The notes under the pieces are model-generated. The model made no database searches. It worked only from the letters and a program-made list of their open reading frames with translations, and had not been told where the DNA came from. DNA of 64,000 nt from Abyssibius alkaniclasticus (GTDB lineage Bacteria > Pseudomonadota > Alphaproteobacteria > Rhodobacterales > Rhodobacteraceae). The number at the start of each line of letters is the position of its first letter. The stretch's first letter is position 1. The translations under genes were made by a program, and so were the position numbers. Shown here piece by piece: positions 1-8,158 of the stretch. The DNA lies in NCBI RefSeq assembly GCF_020447305.1, contig NZ_CP095732.1, forward strand, positions 3,132,501 to 3,196,500, written 5' to 3'.

Positions 1-2
1 TC

Positions 3-254
3 GATGAAAACCCGAATGAGTTGTTTCTGATCGAGGGCTATACCGACGCGGTTGGCGATGAAAGCTACAACCTGCTTCTGTCAGACCGCCGTGCAGAAAC
101 CGTGGCGCTGGCGCTGACCGAGTATTTCGGGGTTTGGCCGGAAAACATGGTCGTTCAGGGCTATGGCGAACGGTTCTTGCTGATCCCGACGTTGAAGGCC
201 GAACGGCTGAACCGCCGCGTGGCCGTGCGCCGCATCACCAATCTGGTGAACTAG
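3..254 (+). CDS. OmpA-family C-terminal domain protein (3' end only)
   Basis: Only the last 83 codons are inside the window; the gene starts upstream. The visible part is the second half of an OmpA/MotB-type peptidoglycan-binding domain. It has the family pattern EGYTDAVGDESYN, then LSDRRAETV, and near the end LNRRVAVR. Such domains anchor outer-membrane or lipoproteins to the cell wall in the periplasm. The stop is TAG at 252-254. Nothing can be said about the N-terminal part (beta-barrel, lipobox or repeat domain). The next gene faces it tail to tail, 46 bp away. Confidence 0.85.
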   Translation, partial: DENPNELFLIEGYTDAVGDESYNLLLSDRRAETVALALTEYFGVWPENMVVQGYGERFLLIPTLKAERLNRRVAVRRITNLVN

Positions 255-300
255 GCCAAGGGTTTCTGTGCCGCTTGTCGGTGCTGAAACGCCCGCCCCC

Positions 301-798
301 CTAGCCGTATGCCCGCGCTGCCAGCAATGTTGCCAGCGCGGGCATCGGCAATTCCGCCTCCAGCAGTGCCACGCGTTCGGGGGTGAAATAGCCCGGTATA
401 TCGAGCATATTGACCGTTGCCACCAGCTGCCCTGCACCAAGCACCGGCAGGTTGATGATCGCCCCGCATCCCAGCCCGGCGATCGTGTCATAATCCGGAA
501 ACAGGTTGCGCACAGACGAAAGATCGTTGGATACAAAGCTTTCATGGCGGCCATGCACAACCTCAAACCAGGCGTTCATTTCAACCGGCTTGGTGCCCAG
601 CAGCGGATAGGTCACCTCGTCATTCGAATAGGCGCGCCCGGCCAGCATCTTGTCCATATCGACCGTCATGACCGTGTAAAGCCTGACCGGCACGAGCGAC
701 TGCGCAAAGGCGTGCAGGGCTTCATGCGCCGCAAGGCTGGTTTTGGCTTGGGCAATCGCTGTTGCAAAATCATGCCGCGCCCGGCTCAGGTCAGTCAT
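301..798 (-). CDS. GAF-domain protein
   Basis: Predicted cytoplasmic protein of 165 residues that is essentially one GAF domain, a fold that usually binds small ligands. Hydrophobic segments such as LYTVMTVD and GAIINLPVLGAGQLVATVNM match the GAF beta-sheet core. The start chosen is the ATG at 798, which overlaps the end of the upstream ABC ATPase gene by 8 bp and suggests translational coupling. An in-frame start 14 codons earlier would lie deeper in the ATPase gene. It is the last gene of the peptide-transport operon, so a ligand-sensing or accessory role for that uptake system is a reasonable inference. No catalytic motif was seen, and the ligand is unknown. Confidence 0.75.
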   Translation of the reverse strand: MTDLSRARHDFATAIAQAKTSLAAHEALHAFAQSLVPVRLYTVMTVDMDKMLAGRAYSNDEVTYPLLGTKPVEMNAWFEVVHGRHESFVSNDLSSVRNLFPDYDTIAGLGCGAIINLPVLGAGQLVATVNMLDIPGYFTPERVALLEAELPMPALATLLAARAYG

Positions 799-1552
799 TT
801 CGGTCTCCGTTATTCTGGGTCTCGCCCAGGCTGGCCGCATAAAGCTGGCGGCTGTATTCGTGCGTGAACGCTCCGGTTTTCAACACATTCGCGGGCGCAA
901 TTTCCACAATGCGGCCATGCTGCATTACGGCCATGCGGTCGCATAAAAACCCGACCACCGGCAGGTTATGGGTGACCATCAGGTAAGACAGGCCATGATC
1001 GGCGCGCAGCCGCACCAGAAGGTTCAGGATTTCGGCCTGCACCGAGACATCAAGCGCGCTGGTCGGCTCGTCCAGCAGCATGACCCGGGGGCGCAGGATA
1101 AGCGCGCGCGCAATGGCAACCCGCTGGCGCTGCCCGCCCGACATCTGATGCGGAAAGCGGAAGCGATAGCGGCGGTCGAGCCCGACCTCGTCCAAAGCAG
1201 CGTTGATGCGCTTGTCCTGGTCGCCCAGCCGGTGAATGGCCAGCGCCTCACCCAGAACCGCATCGACCGTTTTGCGCGGATGCAGGCTGGCATAGGGATC
1301 CTGGAACACCATCTGGCAGACGGGGGCAAGCGCACGGTCCGGGCCGTGGCCGCGCGGCGCATCCAATACCGAAATTTCGCCCTGCCATTCGGTTGCCAGC
1401 CCGCAAATGGCGCGCAGAATGGTCGATTTGCCCGAACCGCTTTCGCCCACAAGCGCAAAACTTTCGCCCAACGCCACATCAAAGCTGGCATCATGCACAA
1501 CGGCCTTGCGGTCATAGGCGATGGTAACATTCCTCAGCGAAATCGCGGTCAT
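791..1552 (-). CDS. Peptide ABC transporter ATP-binding protein (DppF/OppF-like)
   Basis: 253-residue ATPase that powers uptake of dipeptide/oligopeptide-type substrates together with its DppD-like partner. Walker A is GESGSGKS at residues 36-43, the ABC signature MSGGQ at 137-141 and Walker B VMLLDEP at 157-163, followed by the D-loop region SALDVS. The start is the ATG at 1552, whose first bases form an ATGA overlap with the stop of the DppD-like gene. It lacks the C-terminal HPYTR oligopeptide signature that the partner has, but a shorter equivalent (FTHEYSRQLY) is present. The family assignment is firm; the substrate cannot be read from sequence. Confidence 0.93.
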   Translation of the reverse strand: MTAISLRNVTIAYDRKAVVHDASFDVALGESFALVGESGSGKSTILRAICGLATEWQGEISVLDAPRGHGPDRALAPVCQMVFQDPYASLHPRKTVDAVLGEALAIHRLGDQDKRINAALDEVGLDRRYRFRFPHQMSGGQRQRVAIARALILRPRVMLLDEPTSALDVSVQAEILNLLVRLRADHGLSYLMVTHNLPVVGFLCDRMAVMQHGRIVEIAPANVLKTGAFTHEYSRQLYAASLGETQNNGDRND

Positions 1553-2385
1553 GTGCCCCCCCATGTGCTGCGGTCCAGAACAGGCAATTCGCGGCGGTCT
1601 TCATCCATTTTCGGCACGGCGGCCAACAGCCCGCGCGTATAGGGGTGGCTGGCTTTGTGCAAATCGCGCGCCGCACAGCTTTCCACCACCTCGCCGCCAT
1701 TCATCACCAAAATCCGGTCGCAGTAACGCGCGACAAGCTGCAAATCATGGCTGATCAGGATCAGCCCCATACCGTTGTCGCGCACCAGCACATCGATCAG
1801 GTCCAGCACCTGTGCCTGCACCGACACATCGAGCGCGCTGGTCGGCTCATCAGCAATCAGCAGGCTTGGGCGCAAGATCAGCATCATGGCGATCATCACG
1901 CGCTGACCCATGCCGCCGGAAAGCTGGTGGGGATACATGCGCACCACGCGGCTGGCATCGTGAATGCGCACAGCCTCCAGCATCTCGATCACCCGCGCCA
2001 TAGCGGCGCGTCTGGAAATGCGGCTATGGGCGCGCAAGGCTTCGGTCAACTGGCGGCCAACGCGCATGACGGGGTTGAGCGAAAACTTCGGGTCCTGCAT
2101 GATCATCGACATGCGCGCCCCGCGCATAGCGCGCATCTGGCGCGGGGTTTGGGCCATCAGGTCCACCCCCTCAAACTCCATTTTGCGCGCGGTGGCCATG
2201 CCGGGGCGCGGGGTCAGGCGCAGCAGCGCGCGCCCGGTCATCGACTTGCCCGAGCCGCTTTCGCCCACAATGCCCAGGCGTTCGCGCCCCAGTGTAAAGC
2301 TCAGGTCTTTCACCACATCGACCGGCCCTTGCGGCGTGGGGAAGGTCACGCGCAGCCCATCGACCGTCAACAAGGGCGCGGTCAT
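1549..2385 (-). CDS. Peptide ABC transporter ATP-binding protein (DppD/OppD-like)
   Basis: 278-residue cytoplasmic ATPase, partner of the DppF-like protein. Walker A GESGSGKS lies at residues 41-48. The signature is LSGGMGQR, Walker B is LLIADEP, and the C-terminal oligopeptide-transporter signature HPYTRGLLAAVP is present. A much longer frame is open upstream, but it runs through the permease gene. The ATG at 2385 overlaps the permease stop as ATGA and begins exactly at the family N-terminus, so it was chosen. It is one of four tightly overlapping transporter genes. Confidence 0.93.
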   Translation of the reverse strand: MTAPLLTVDGLRVTFPTPQGPVDVVKDLSFTLGRERLGIVGESGSGKSMTGRALLRLTPRPGMATARKMEFEGVDLMAQTPRQMRAMRGARMSMIMQDPKFSLNPVMRVGRQLTEALRAHSRISRRAAMARVIEMLEAVRIHDASRVVRMYPHQLSGGMGQRVMIAMMLILRPSLLIADEPTSALDVSVQAQVLDLIDVLVRDNGMGLILISHDLQLVARYCDRILVMNGGEVVESCAARDLHKASHPYTRGLLAAVPKMDEDRRELPVLDRSTWGGT

Positions 2386-3284
2386 GAATTGCCGCCTTTC
2401 TTCGGGTCCAGCGCATCGCGCAGCCCGTCGCCCAGAAAGCAGAAGCCAAGCGAGACGATGATGATGGCAAAGCCCGGCATGGTTGCCACCCACCATTGAT
2501 CGAGGATGAAGGCACGGCCCCGCGCGATCATCGCGCCCCATTCGGCCAAAGGCGGCTGCGCGCCAAGGCCAAGAAAGCCAAGCCCGGCGGCGGTCAGGAT
2601 AATTCCCGCCATATCCAGCGTGACGCGGATGATCATCGACGATGTGCAAAGCGGCAGCAAATGCCGGAAGATGATACGCGGATGCGAGCCGCCCAGCAGG
2701 CGCGTGGCGGCAATGAATTCCGAATTGCGGAAAGTAAGCGTTTCGGCGCGGGCCACGCGCGCATAGGCGGGCCATGTGGTAATGGCAATGGCGATGATGG
2801 CGTTTTCAATGCCCGGCCCAAGCGCGGCCACAAAGGCCAGCGCCAGTATGAGCTTGGGCATCGACAGGAAAATATCGGTGACGCCCATCAGAAACCGGTC
2901 GATCCAGCCGCCGAAATAGCCCGACACCACGCCAATGATCAGCCCCAGCGGGGCCGAGATGATGGCGACCAAGGCCACAATCATCAGCGTGATGCGCGCG
3001 CCATATACAACGCGGGCAAAGATATCGCGGCCAAGCTCGTCGGTGCCCATAAGATGCGCAGCCGAGGGCGGCAGCAGACGCGCATCAAGGTTCTGCCCGA
3101 TCGGGCTTTGCGGCGCGATATAGGGGGCGAAGGCGGCGGTCAGCACAAGCGCCAGAATGATGATCGCCCCCGCCAGCGCCAGCGGGTTGCCAAGCAGGTT
3201 GCGCGCCACCCGCCAGCTATTGCCCAGATTCGCCTGCATCCGCGAGCCGGGCGCATCGCTGTTCAGCCAGGTTGAAACCGACAT
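2382..3284 (-). CDS. Peptide ABC transporter permease (DppC-like)
   Basis: 300-residue inner-membrane permease. A soluble start is followed by a first membrane span (ALAGAIIILALVLTAAFAPY), the periplasmic loop with the DppC-type pattern LMGTDELGRDIFARVVYGAR, and about five more spans. The EAA-type coupling loop RAETLTFRNSEFIAATRLLG is clear. The ATG at 3284 shares one base with the upstream DppB-like stop (TGATG). DppC-type permeases pair with DppB-type ones to form the channel. Confidence 0.93.
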   Translation of the reverse strand: MSVSTWLNSDAPGSRMQANLGNSWRVARNLLGNPLALAGAIIILALVLTAAFAPYIAPQSPIGQNLDARLLPPSAAHLMGTDELGRDIFARVVYGARITLMIVALVAIISAPLGLIIGVVSGYFGGWIDRFLMGVTDIFLSMPKLILALAFVAALGPGIENAIIAIAITTWPAYARVARAETLTFRNSEFIAATRLLGGSHPRIIFRHLLPLCTSSMIIRVTLDMAGIILTAAGLGFLGLGAQPPLAEWGAMIARGRAFILDQWWVATMPGFAIIIVSLGFCFLGDGLRDALDPKKGGNS

Positions 3285-4339
3285 CAGCGCCCCCTTGGGT
3301 CCAACACGCGGTAAAGCACGTCGGATGTTTTGTTGATGATGATAAAGACCGCGCCGATGACCAGGGTCGCGCCAAGCACCGCATTCATATCGGCATTGAA
3401 CAGCGCCACGGTCAGGTAATTGCCGATGCCGGGCCAGGAGAACACCGTTTCGATCATGACCGAGCCTTCAAGCAGCCCGGCGAATGACAGGCCGATCACG
3501 GTAATCAACGGCACGCGAATGGGGCCAAAGGCATGAACCCAGATCACCCGCCATTCCGAAACACCCTTCACGCGCGCCGTGGTCACATATTCCTGCCCCA
3601 GCTGGTCGAGCATGAAGCTGCGGGTCATCCGCGCGATATAGGCCATCGAGAAAAAGCCAAGGATGGTGGCGGGCAGCAGCAAATGGTCGACTGCGTTGCG
3701 GAAAATATCCCACTCACCCGCCATCATGCTGTCAACCAGCAAAAGGCCGGTGACGGGGTCGACCACGCCGTCATAGAACACATCCACCCGGCCCGGCCCG
3801 GCGACCCAGCCAAGCCCCGCATAAAACACCGCCAGCCCGACCAGCCCCAGCCAGAAGGCGGGCACCGAATAGCCGAGAAGCGCGAAAATGCGGATGAGCT
3901 GATCGCTCCAGCGGCCCTGATTCACCGCCGCATAAACCCCCAGTGGCACGCCAAGCCCAACACCGATGATAATGCCAAGGCTGGCCATTTCCAGTGTTGC
4001 GGGGAAAACGCGCGCCAGATCATCGGCCACCGGGCGGTTGGTGGAAACCGAGCGTCCAAGATCGCCCGCCAGCACATCGCCAACATAAGAGATGAACTGC
4101 ACAAACAGCGACCGGTCCAGCCCCATCGCGGCGCGGGCAGCTTCATATTGCGCCTGAGTCGCGCGGTCGCCCACAACCGCAAGCACCGGATCGATCGGAA
4201 CGATTCGGCCAATGAAGAAGGTTATGGCCAGCAGCCCCAAAAAGGTCAGCGCGACGACAATAACAAAGCCTGTAAAGGCTTTGAGCGTCATCATAGCAGG
4301 GCTTTGCGCCCACGAGCTGGTTCCGATTGTCGCGGCCAT
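3284..4339 (-). CDS. Peptide ABC transporter permease (DppB-like)
   Basis: 351-residue inner-membrane permease, first gene of the minus-strand operon. It has an N-terminal membrane anchor (LTFLGLLAITFFIGRIVPID), the DppB family pattern YEAARAAMGLDRSLFVQF, and an EAA loop near RVKGVSEWRVIWVHAF, followed by SVMIETVFSWPGIG. An alternative start at MMTLKAF, about 15 residues in, would remove a polar leader and is also plausible. It is read divergently from the XRE-cupin regulator, so the 118 bp between them probably carries the operon promoter. Confidence 0.92.
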   Translation of the reverse strand: MAATIGTSSWAQSPAMMTLKAFTGFVIVVALTFLGLLAITFFIGRIVPIDPVLAVVGDRATQAQYEAARAAMGLDRSLFVQFISYVGDVLAGDLGRSVSTNRPVADDLARVFPATLEMASLGIIIGVGLGVPLGVYAAVNQGRWSDQLIRIFALLGYSVPAFWLGLVGLAVFYAGLGWVAGPGRVDVFYDGVVDPVTGLLLVDSMMAGEWDIFRNAVDHLLLPATILGFFSMAYIARMTRSFMLDQLGQEYVTTARVKGVSEWRVIWVHAFGPIRVPLITVIGLSFAGLLEGSVMIETVFSWPGIGNYLTVALFNADMNAVLGATLVIGAVFIIINKTSDVLYRVLDPRGR

Positions 4340-4395
4340 TCACGCGCCTCGTTTCAAAATACCTGTAACGCTTATGACAATTTTGTTTGCGTGAC

Positions 4396-4409
4396 GCAAA
4401 ATATTTTGC
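4396..4409. promoter_or_regulatory. 14-bp perfect palindrome in the dpp/regulator intergenic region
   Basis: GCAAAATATTTTGC reads the same on both strands. It sits in the AT-rich 118-bp gap between the divergent permease operon and the XRE-cupin regulator gene. The position fits an operator for that regulator or another repressor. The binding protein is inferred, not shown. Confidence 0.4.
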
Positions 4410-4457
4410 TTACATCAAAAAAATTATTCTGACACAGCCACCAACAGGGCAAACCGC

Positions 4458-5090
4458 GTGACCGTATCCGACTCAAAACTGACCCGGGCAAAAACCCCGC
4501 AAATCGGCCCGCTGATGCGCAAGCGGCGCAAGGCGCGCGGCCAGACCTTGCAGGAGCTTTGCGCGCAGGCCGGACTTTCGGTTGGCTACCTTAGCCAGGT
4601 CGAGCGTGGCAATGCGGTGCCAACCCTTGGCACCCTGGCGCAGATCGCGGCGGCGCTTGATGTCGGGCTTGATTACTTCATCATCGAACACAAACCCGCC
4701 GATGCGCTGAGCCGTGCCAAAGACCGGCCGCATTTTTCAATTGCCGGCTCGTCGATTGTCTATGAATCCATCAGCTCCGATTATCCCGGCTCCGAACTCA
4801 CCTCGTATATCTTGCACATCCCGCCCGGCTATGTTTCCGAAACCGTCAGCCACGAGGGCGAAGAGCTGCTTGTGGTGCTTGATGGCGAGATCATTCAATC
4901 GCTCGGCGGCGAAGACTTCACCATGCGCCCCGGCGATGCGCTGCATTACGCCGGCACCACCCCGCATTCATGGGTGAACCCCGGCAATACCACGGCGCGG
5001 CTGCTCTGGACTGGCACGCTGACCGTTCTGCGCAGCGGTGAAACCAGGCGCCTGCCCCGTGTCACCGCCTCACCCACGTCACCAAAATGA
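4458..5090 (+). CDS. XRE-family regulator with C-terminal cupin domain
   Basis: 210-residue transcription factor. An N-terminal helix-turn-helix (about residues 19-73, with RGQTLQELCAQAGLSVGYLS and VERGNAVPTLGTLAQIAAAL) is followed by a cupin sensor domain (about 125-195, with SHEGEELLVVLDGEI and MRPGDALHYAGTTPHSWVNP). This layout is common for repressors of uptake and catabolic genes. The start is GTG at 4458. It lies between the divergent permease operon and the substrate-binding-protein gene 25 bp downstream, so local control of the peptide transporter is likely. Confidence 0.9.
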   Translation: MTVSDSKLTRAKTPQIGPLMRKRRKARGQTLQELCAQAGLSVGYLSQVERGNAVPTLGTLAQIAAALDVGLDYFIIEHKPADALSRAKDRPHFSIAGSSIVYESISSDYPGSELTSYILHIPPGYVSETVSHEGEELLVVLDGEIIQSLGGEDFTMRPGDALHYAGTTPHSWVNPGNTTARLLWTGTLTVLRSGETRRLPRVTASPTSPK

Positions 5091-5115
5091 TCCACCCCCA
5101 ACACTGGAGAGAGCC

Positions 5116-6705
5116 ATGAAACTACTACGGACTGCCCTGCTGACCACCGCGCTTGTTGCGCCGCTGGCAGCCCCGCCCGCCTGGGCGCAAACCCCGCCCG
5201 ATATTCTGGTCGTTGCCCAAAACATCGACGATATCGTGGCAATCGACCCGGCTCAGGCTTACGAATTCACCTCGGGCGAGCTTGTCACCAATATCTATGA
5301 CCGTCTTGTGCAATACGATGCCGAAGACCCGACCGTGCTGGCCGCCGGCCTGGCCGAAAGCTGGGAGATTGACGCCGAAGCCAAGACCATCACCTTCAAT
5401 CTGCGCGATGGGGCGACCTTCCATTCCGGCAACCCTGTCACCGGCGCCGATGTGGTCTATTCGCTTGGCCGCGTGATCAAGCTGAACCTGACACCGGCCT
5501 TCATTCTGGTGCAGCTTGGCTGGACACCTGAAAATGTCGATGAAATGGTTACTGCCGAGGGCAACACCGTCACCATCCGCTATGATGGCGATTTCTCGCC
5601 AGCCTTCGTGATGAACGTGCTGGCCTCGCGCCCGGCTTCGGTGGTCGATATGGCGCTGGTCATGGCCAATGAGGTTGATGGCGATATGGGCAATGCCTGG
5701 CTGAACGAAAACAGCGCAGGCTCTGGCCCCTTCAGCCTGCAAACCTACCGCCCGGCCGAGCTTGTGCGCCTTGCCGCCAACGAGAATTACTTCAAGGGCG
5801 CGCCCTTGGTTGACGGTGTGATCATCCAGCATGTGGCCGAATCCGCAACGCAGCAATTGCTGCTGGAATCCGGCGATGTGGATATGGCGAAAAACCTGAC
5901 ACCCGATCAGATCGCCTCGATCGACCCGACCGAAATCAACGTCGAAGTCTTTCCGCAAGCGGCGGTTCACTTCCTGTCCTTCAACCAGAAGGTCGACAGC
6001 CTGACACCGCCCGCCGTGTGGGAAGCGGCCCGCTATCTGGTGAATTACGAGGGCATGACCTCGACCATCATCAAGGGCCAGATGGAAGTGCATCAGGCGT
6101 TTTGGCCACGCGGCTTTCCGGGCTCGTATGACGAAACCCCCTACAGCTATGACCCGGAGCGCGCTGCGCAAATTCTGGCCGATGCGGGTATCGAACTGCC
6201 GATCACCGTTACGCTGGACGTGATCAACGCAGCCCCCTTCACCGATATGGCGCAATCGCTTCAGGCCAGCTTTGCCGAAGCGGGGATCAACTTCGAAATC
6301 CTGCCCGGCACGGGTTCACAGGTCATCACCAAATATCGTGAGCGCAGCCATCAGGCGATGCTGCTTTATTGGGGGCCAGACTTTATGGACCCGCATTCAA
6401 ACGCCAAGGCCTTCGCCTATAATTCGGACAATTCCGATGATGCCTATGCCGCCACAACCACCTGGCGCAATGCCTGGGCCGTGCCCGAAGAGCTGAACCA
6501 GATGACCCGCGATGCGCTGGTTGAAACCGATGCCGAAGCGCGGCTCAACATCTACCGCGACCTTCAGCAGCGCGTTCAGGAAAGCTCTCCCATCATCATC
6601 ATGTTCCAGGCCTCTTATCAGGTGGCAATGGACAATGATGTAAGCGGCTATGTGAACGGCGCGACCTCCGACTTTGTTTACTACCGTCTGGTCGACAAAG
6701 AATAA
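5116..6705 (+). CDS. Peptide ABC transporter substrate-binding protein (SBP_bac_5, DppA-like)
   Basis: 529-residue periplasmic binding protein. A Sec signal peptide (MKLLRTALLTTALVAPLAAP, then AWAQ) is followed by the family 5 solute-binding fold. Typical segments are LAESWEIDAEAKTITFNLRD, GNPVTGADVVYSLGRV and SGPFSLQTYRPAELV. The ATG at 5116 follows a GGAGAGA ribosome site and is preferred over upstream in-frame starts because it opens directly with the signal peptide. It supplies the missing component of the transporter encoded on the other strand. A strong terminator follows at once. Confidence 0.93.
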   Translation: MKLLRTALLTTALVAPLAAPPAWAQTPPDILVVAQNIDDIVAIDPAQAYEFTSGELVTNIYDRLVQYDAEDPTVLAAGLAESWEIDAEAKTITFNLRDGATFHSGNPVTGADVVYSLGRVIKLNLTPAFILVQLGWTPENVDEMVTAEGNTVTIRYDGDFSPAFVMNVLASRPASVVDMALVMANEVDGDMGNAWLNENSAGSGPFSLQTYRPAELVRLAANENYFKGAPLVDGVIIQHVAESATQQLLLESGDVDMAKNLTPDQIASIDPTEINVEVFPQAAVHFLSFNQKVDSLTPPAVWEAARYLVNYEGMTSTIIKGQMEVHQAFWPRGFPGSYDETPYSYDPERAAQILADAGIELPITVTLDVINAAPFTDMAQSLQASFAEAGINFEILPGTGSQVITKYRERSHQAMLLYWGPDFMDPHSNAKAFAYNSDNSDDAYAATTTWRNAWAVPEELNQMTRDALVETDAEARLNIYRDLQQRVQESSPIIIMFQASYQVAMDNDVSGYVNGATSDFVYYRLVDKE

Positions 6706-6717
6706 CTCTCCCCAACT

Positions 6718-6749
6718 GCCGCCGGCACGCGCGTGCCGGCGGCTTTTTT
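6718..6749 (+). terminator. Intrinsic terminator after the binding-protein gene
   Basis: A perfect 26-bp palindrome (arms GCCGCCGGCACGC and its complement) is followed directly by six T residues, 12 bp after the stop of the substrate-binding-protein gene. This is a textbook Rho-independent terminator on the plus strand. Confidence 0.92.
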
Positions 6750-6833
6750 GCGCGCATATTCCGGGCCATGCGCCAGCCGGTCGCGCATTTGGGCAGGTGC
6801 AAAACCAATTCGGGCGTTTGGGCTGCCCGCTTT

Positions 6834-7208
6834 CTACCTGGCGCGAAACGCCCAGTTGCGGCTTACGAAAAACGTTACCACAGCGGCGCTGCCGGTTGAC
6901 AGGATCAACCCCGGAACTTCGGGGCCAAGGGCCAGCCACAGGTAAAGCGCCAGCAGGCTTTCATTGATCAGAAAGCCACCGATGGCGACCAGAATGAAGC
7001 GTTTGAACGCCGATGAGAGCGATGCGGTTTTCTGGGGAAACGAGAACCCGTAATGCCCGATGAAGCTCACCCCGAAAGCCACCAGAAACGCGGCAAGATT
7101 GGCAAACAGCGCCGCCATGCCCGCGCCGATCAGGCTGATGCCCACCAGCATATGCACCAGCGTTGCCAGCCCGCCAACCAGACCGAAGCGGATGAGTTGA
7201 CCAAGCAT
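6834..7208 (-). CDS. GtrA-family membrane protein
   Basis: 124-residue protein that is almost all membrane. Four hydrophobic segments begin with LIRFGLVGGLATLVHMLVGI and end with SAAVVTFFVSRNWAFR, the typical GtrA closing motif (FxxxRxWxF). GtrA proteins are thought to flip or present polyprenyl-phosphate-linked sugars. The ATG at 7208 shares a base with the stop of the GT2 gene (TGATG). As last gene of a GT39-GT2-GtrA operon it probably helps move a lipid-linked sugar across the inner membrane for surface glycosylation. Confidence 0.88.
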   Translation of the reverse strand: MLGQLIRFGLVGGLATLVHMLVGISLIGAGMAALFANLAAFLVAFGVSFIGHYGFSFPQKTASLSSAFKRFILVAIGGFLINESLLALYLWLALGPEVPGLILSTGSAAVVTFFVSRNWAFRAR

Positions 7209-8158
7209 CACTTGCCCTCGGATGTTGTTTCAATCTCTTCGGCGATGATGTAACCGGGGCGGCCCTTGACCTCGGCAAAGACCCGCGCCAGATATTCGCC
7301 CAGCACCCCGACCGAGATGAGCTGCACACCGCCAAGCAGGAACACCGCCACGGTCAGCGTTGACCAGCCGGGCACATCGACGCCAAAAAACAATGTGCGC
7401 AGAAAGATCCAGAAACCGTAAAGAATCGACAGAACCGCAATGCCAAAGCCAATGCCTGTCCAAACCCGCAGCGGCCAGTTGGTAAAGGATGTCATGCCCG
7501 TCAGCCCGTGGCGCAACAGGCTGCGAAACCCGAATTTGGAACTGCCGCCCTTGCGCGGCGCCAGCTTGATTGGCACCGCAATGCTGCGAAACCCGACCCA
7601 GCTGTAAAGCCCCTTCATGAAGCGGTTATTCTCGGGCAGGGCGCAAAGCGCGTTCACCACCTTGCGGTCCATCAGGCGAAAATCGCGGGCATCTTCAGGA
7701 ATGCTGGTTTCCCCGCCATAGTTGATGAATTTGTAAAACACGCGGGTAAACAGCCGCTTTGCAATACCCTCATCCGCGCGGTTTGCGCGCACGGCATAGA
7801 CCATATCATAACCTTCGGCACGGTGCTTGAGCATGGGCTCCAGATAGCTGATCGGTTCTTGCAGATCGGCATCGAGAATTACGACCGCATCGCCGCGCGC
7901 CGCGTTCAGCCCGGCCATGATCGCCTGTTCCTTGCCAAAATTGCGCGAAAACCGCAGCAGGCGCAGCGGGATGGTTTTGCCAATCTCCAAAGCCGCCGCA
8001 CAGGTGCCATCGCGGCTGCCGTCATCTACGATGACAATCTCGAAACCCGGCACCAGGCGCGCCGCCTCGGCGGCAATCTGGCGCACGGTTTCGGCGATAT
8101 TCGCCTCTTCGTTATAGGCCGGAACGATCAGCGACAGGCTTGGCGTGGCATGTGTCAT
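7208..8158 (-). CDS. Family 2 glycosyltransferase, polyprenyl-phosphate sugar synthase type (GtrB/ArnC/DPM1-like)
   Basis: 316-residue membrane-anchored GT-A glycosyltransferase. The N-terminal motif SLIVPAYNEEANI, the nucleotide-binding IVDDGSRDGT, the metal-binding DADLQEP and the later RDFRLMDRK are all present. Two C-terminal transmembrane helices follow (around VWTGIGFGIAVLSILYGFWI and TLTVAVFLLGGVQLISVGVL). Such enzymes transfer a sugar from a nucleotide donor to a polyprenyl phosphate on the cytoplasmic face. The ATG overlaps the upstream GT39 stop. It should make the donor used by the GT39 protein; the sugar is unknown. Confidence 0.9.
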   Translation of the reverse strand: MTHATPSLSLIVPAYNEEANIAETVRQIAAEAARLVPGFEIVIVDDGSRDGTCAAALEIGKTIPLRLLRFSRNFGKEQAIMAGLNAARGDAVVILDADLQEPISYLEPMLKHRAEGYDMVYAVRANRADEGIAKRLFTRVFYKFINYGGETSIPEDARDFRLMDRKVVNALCALPENNRFMKGLYSWVGFRSIAVPIKLAPRKGGSSKFGFRSLLRHGLTGMTSFTNWPLRVWTGIGFGIAVLSILYGFWIFLRTLFFGVDVPGWSTLTVAVFLLGGVQLISVGVLGEYLARVFAEVKGRPGYIIAEEIETTSEGK

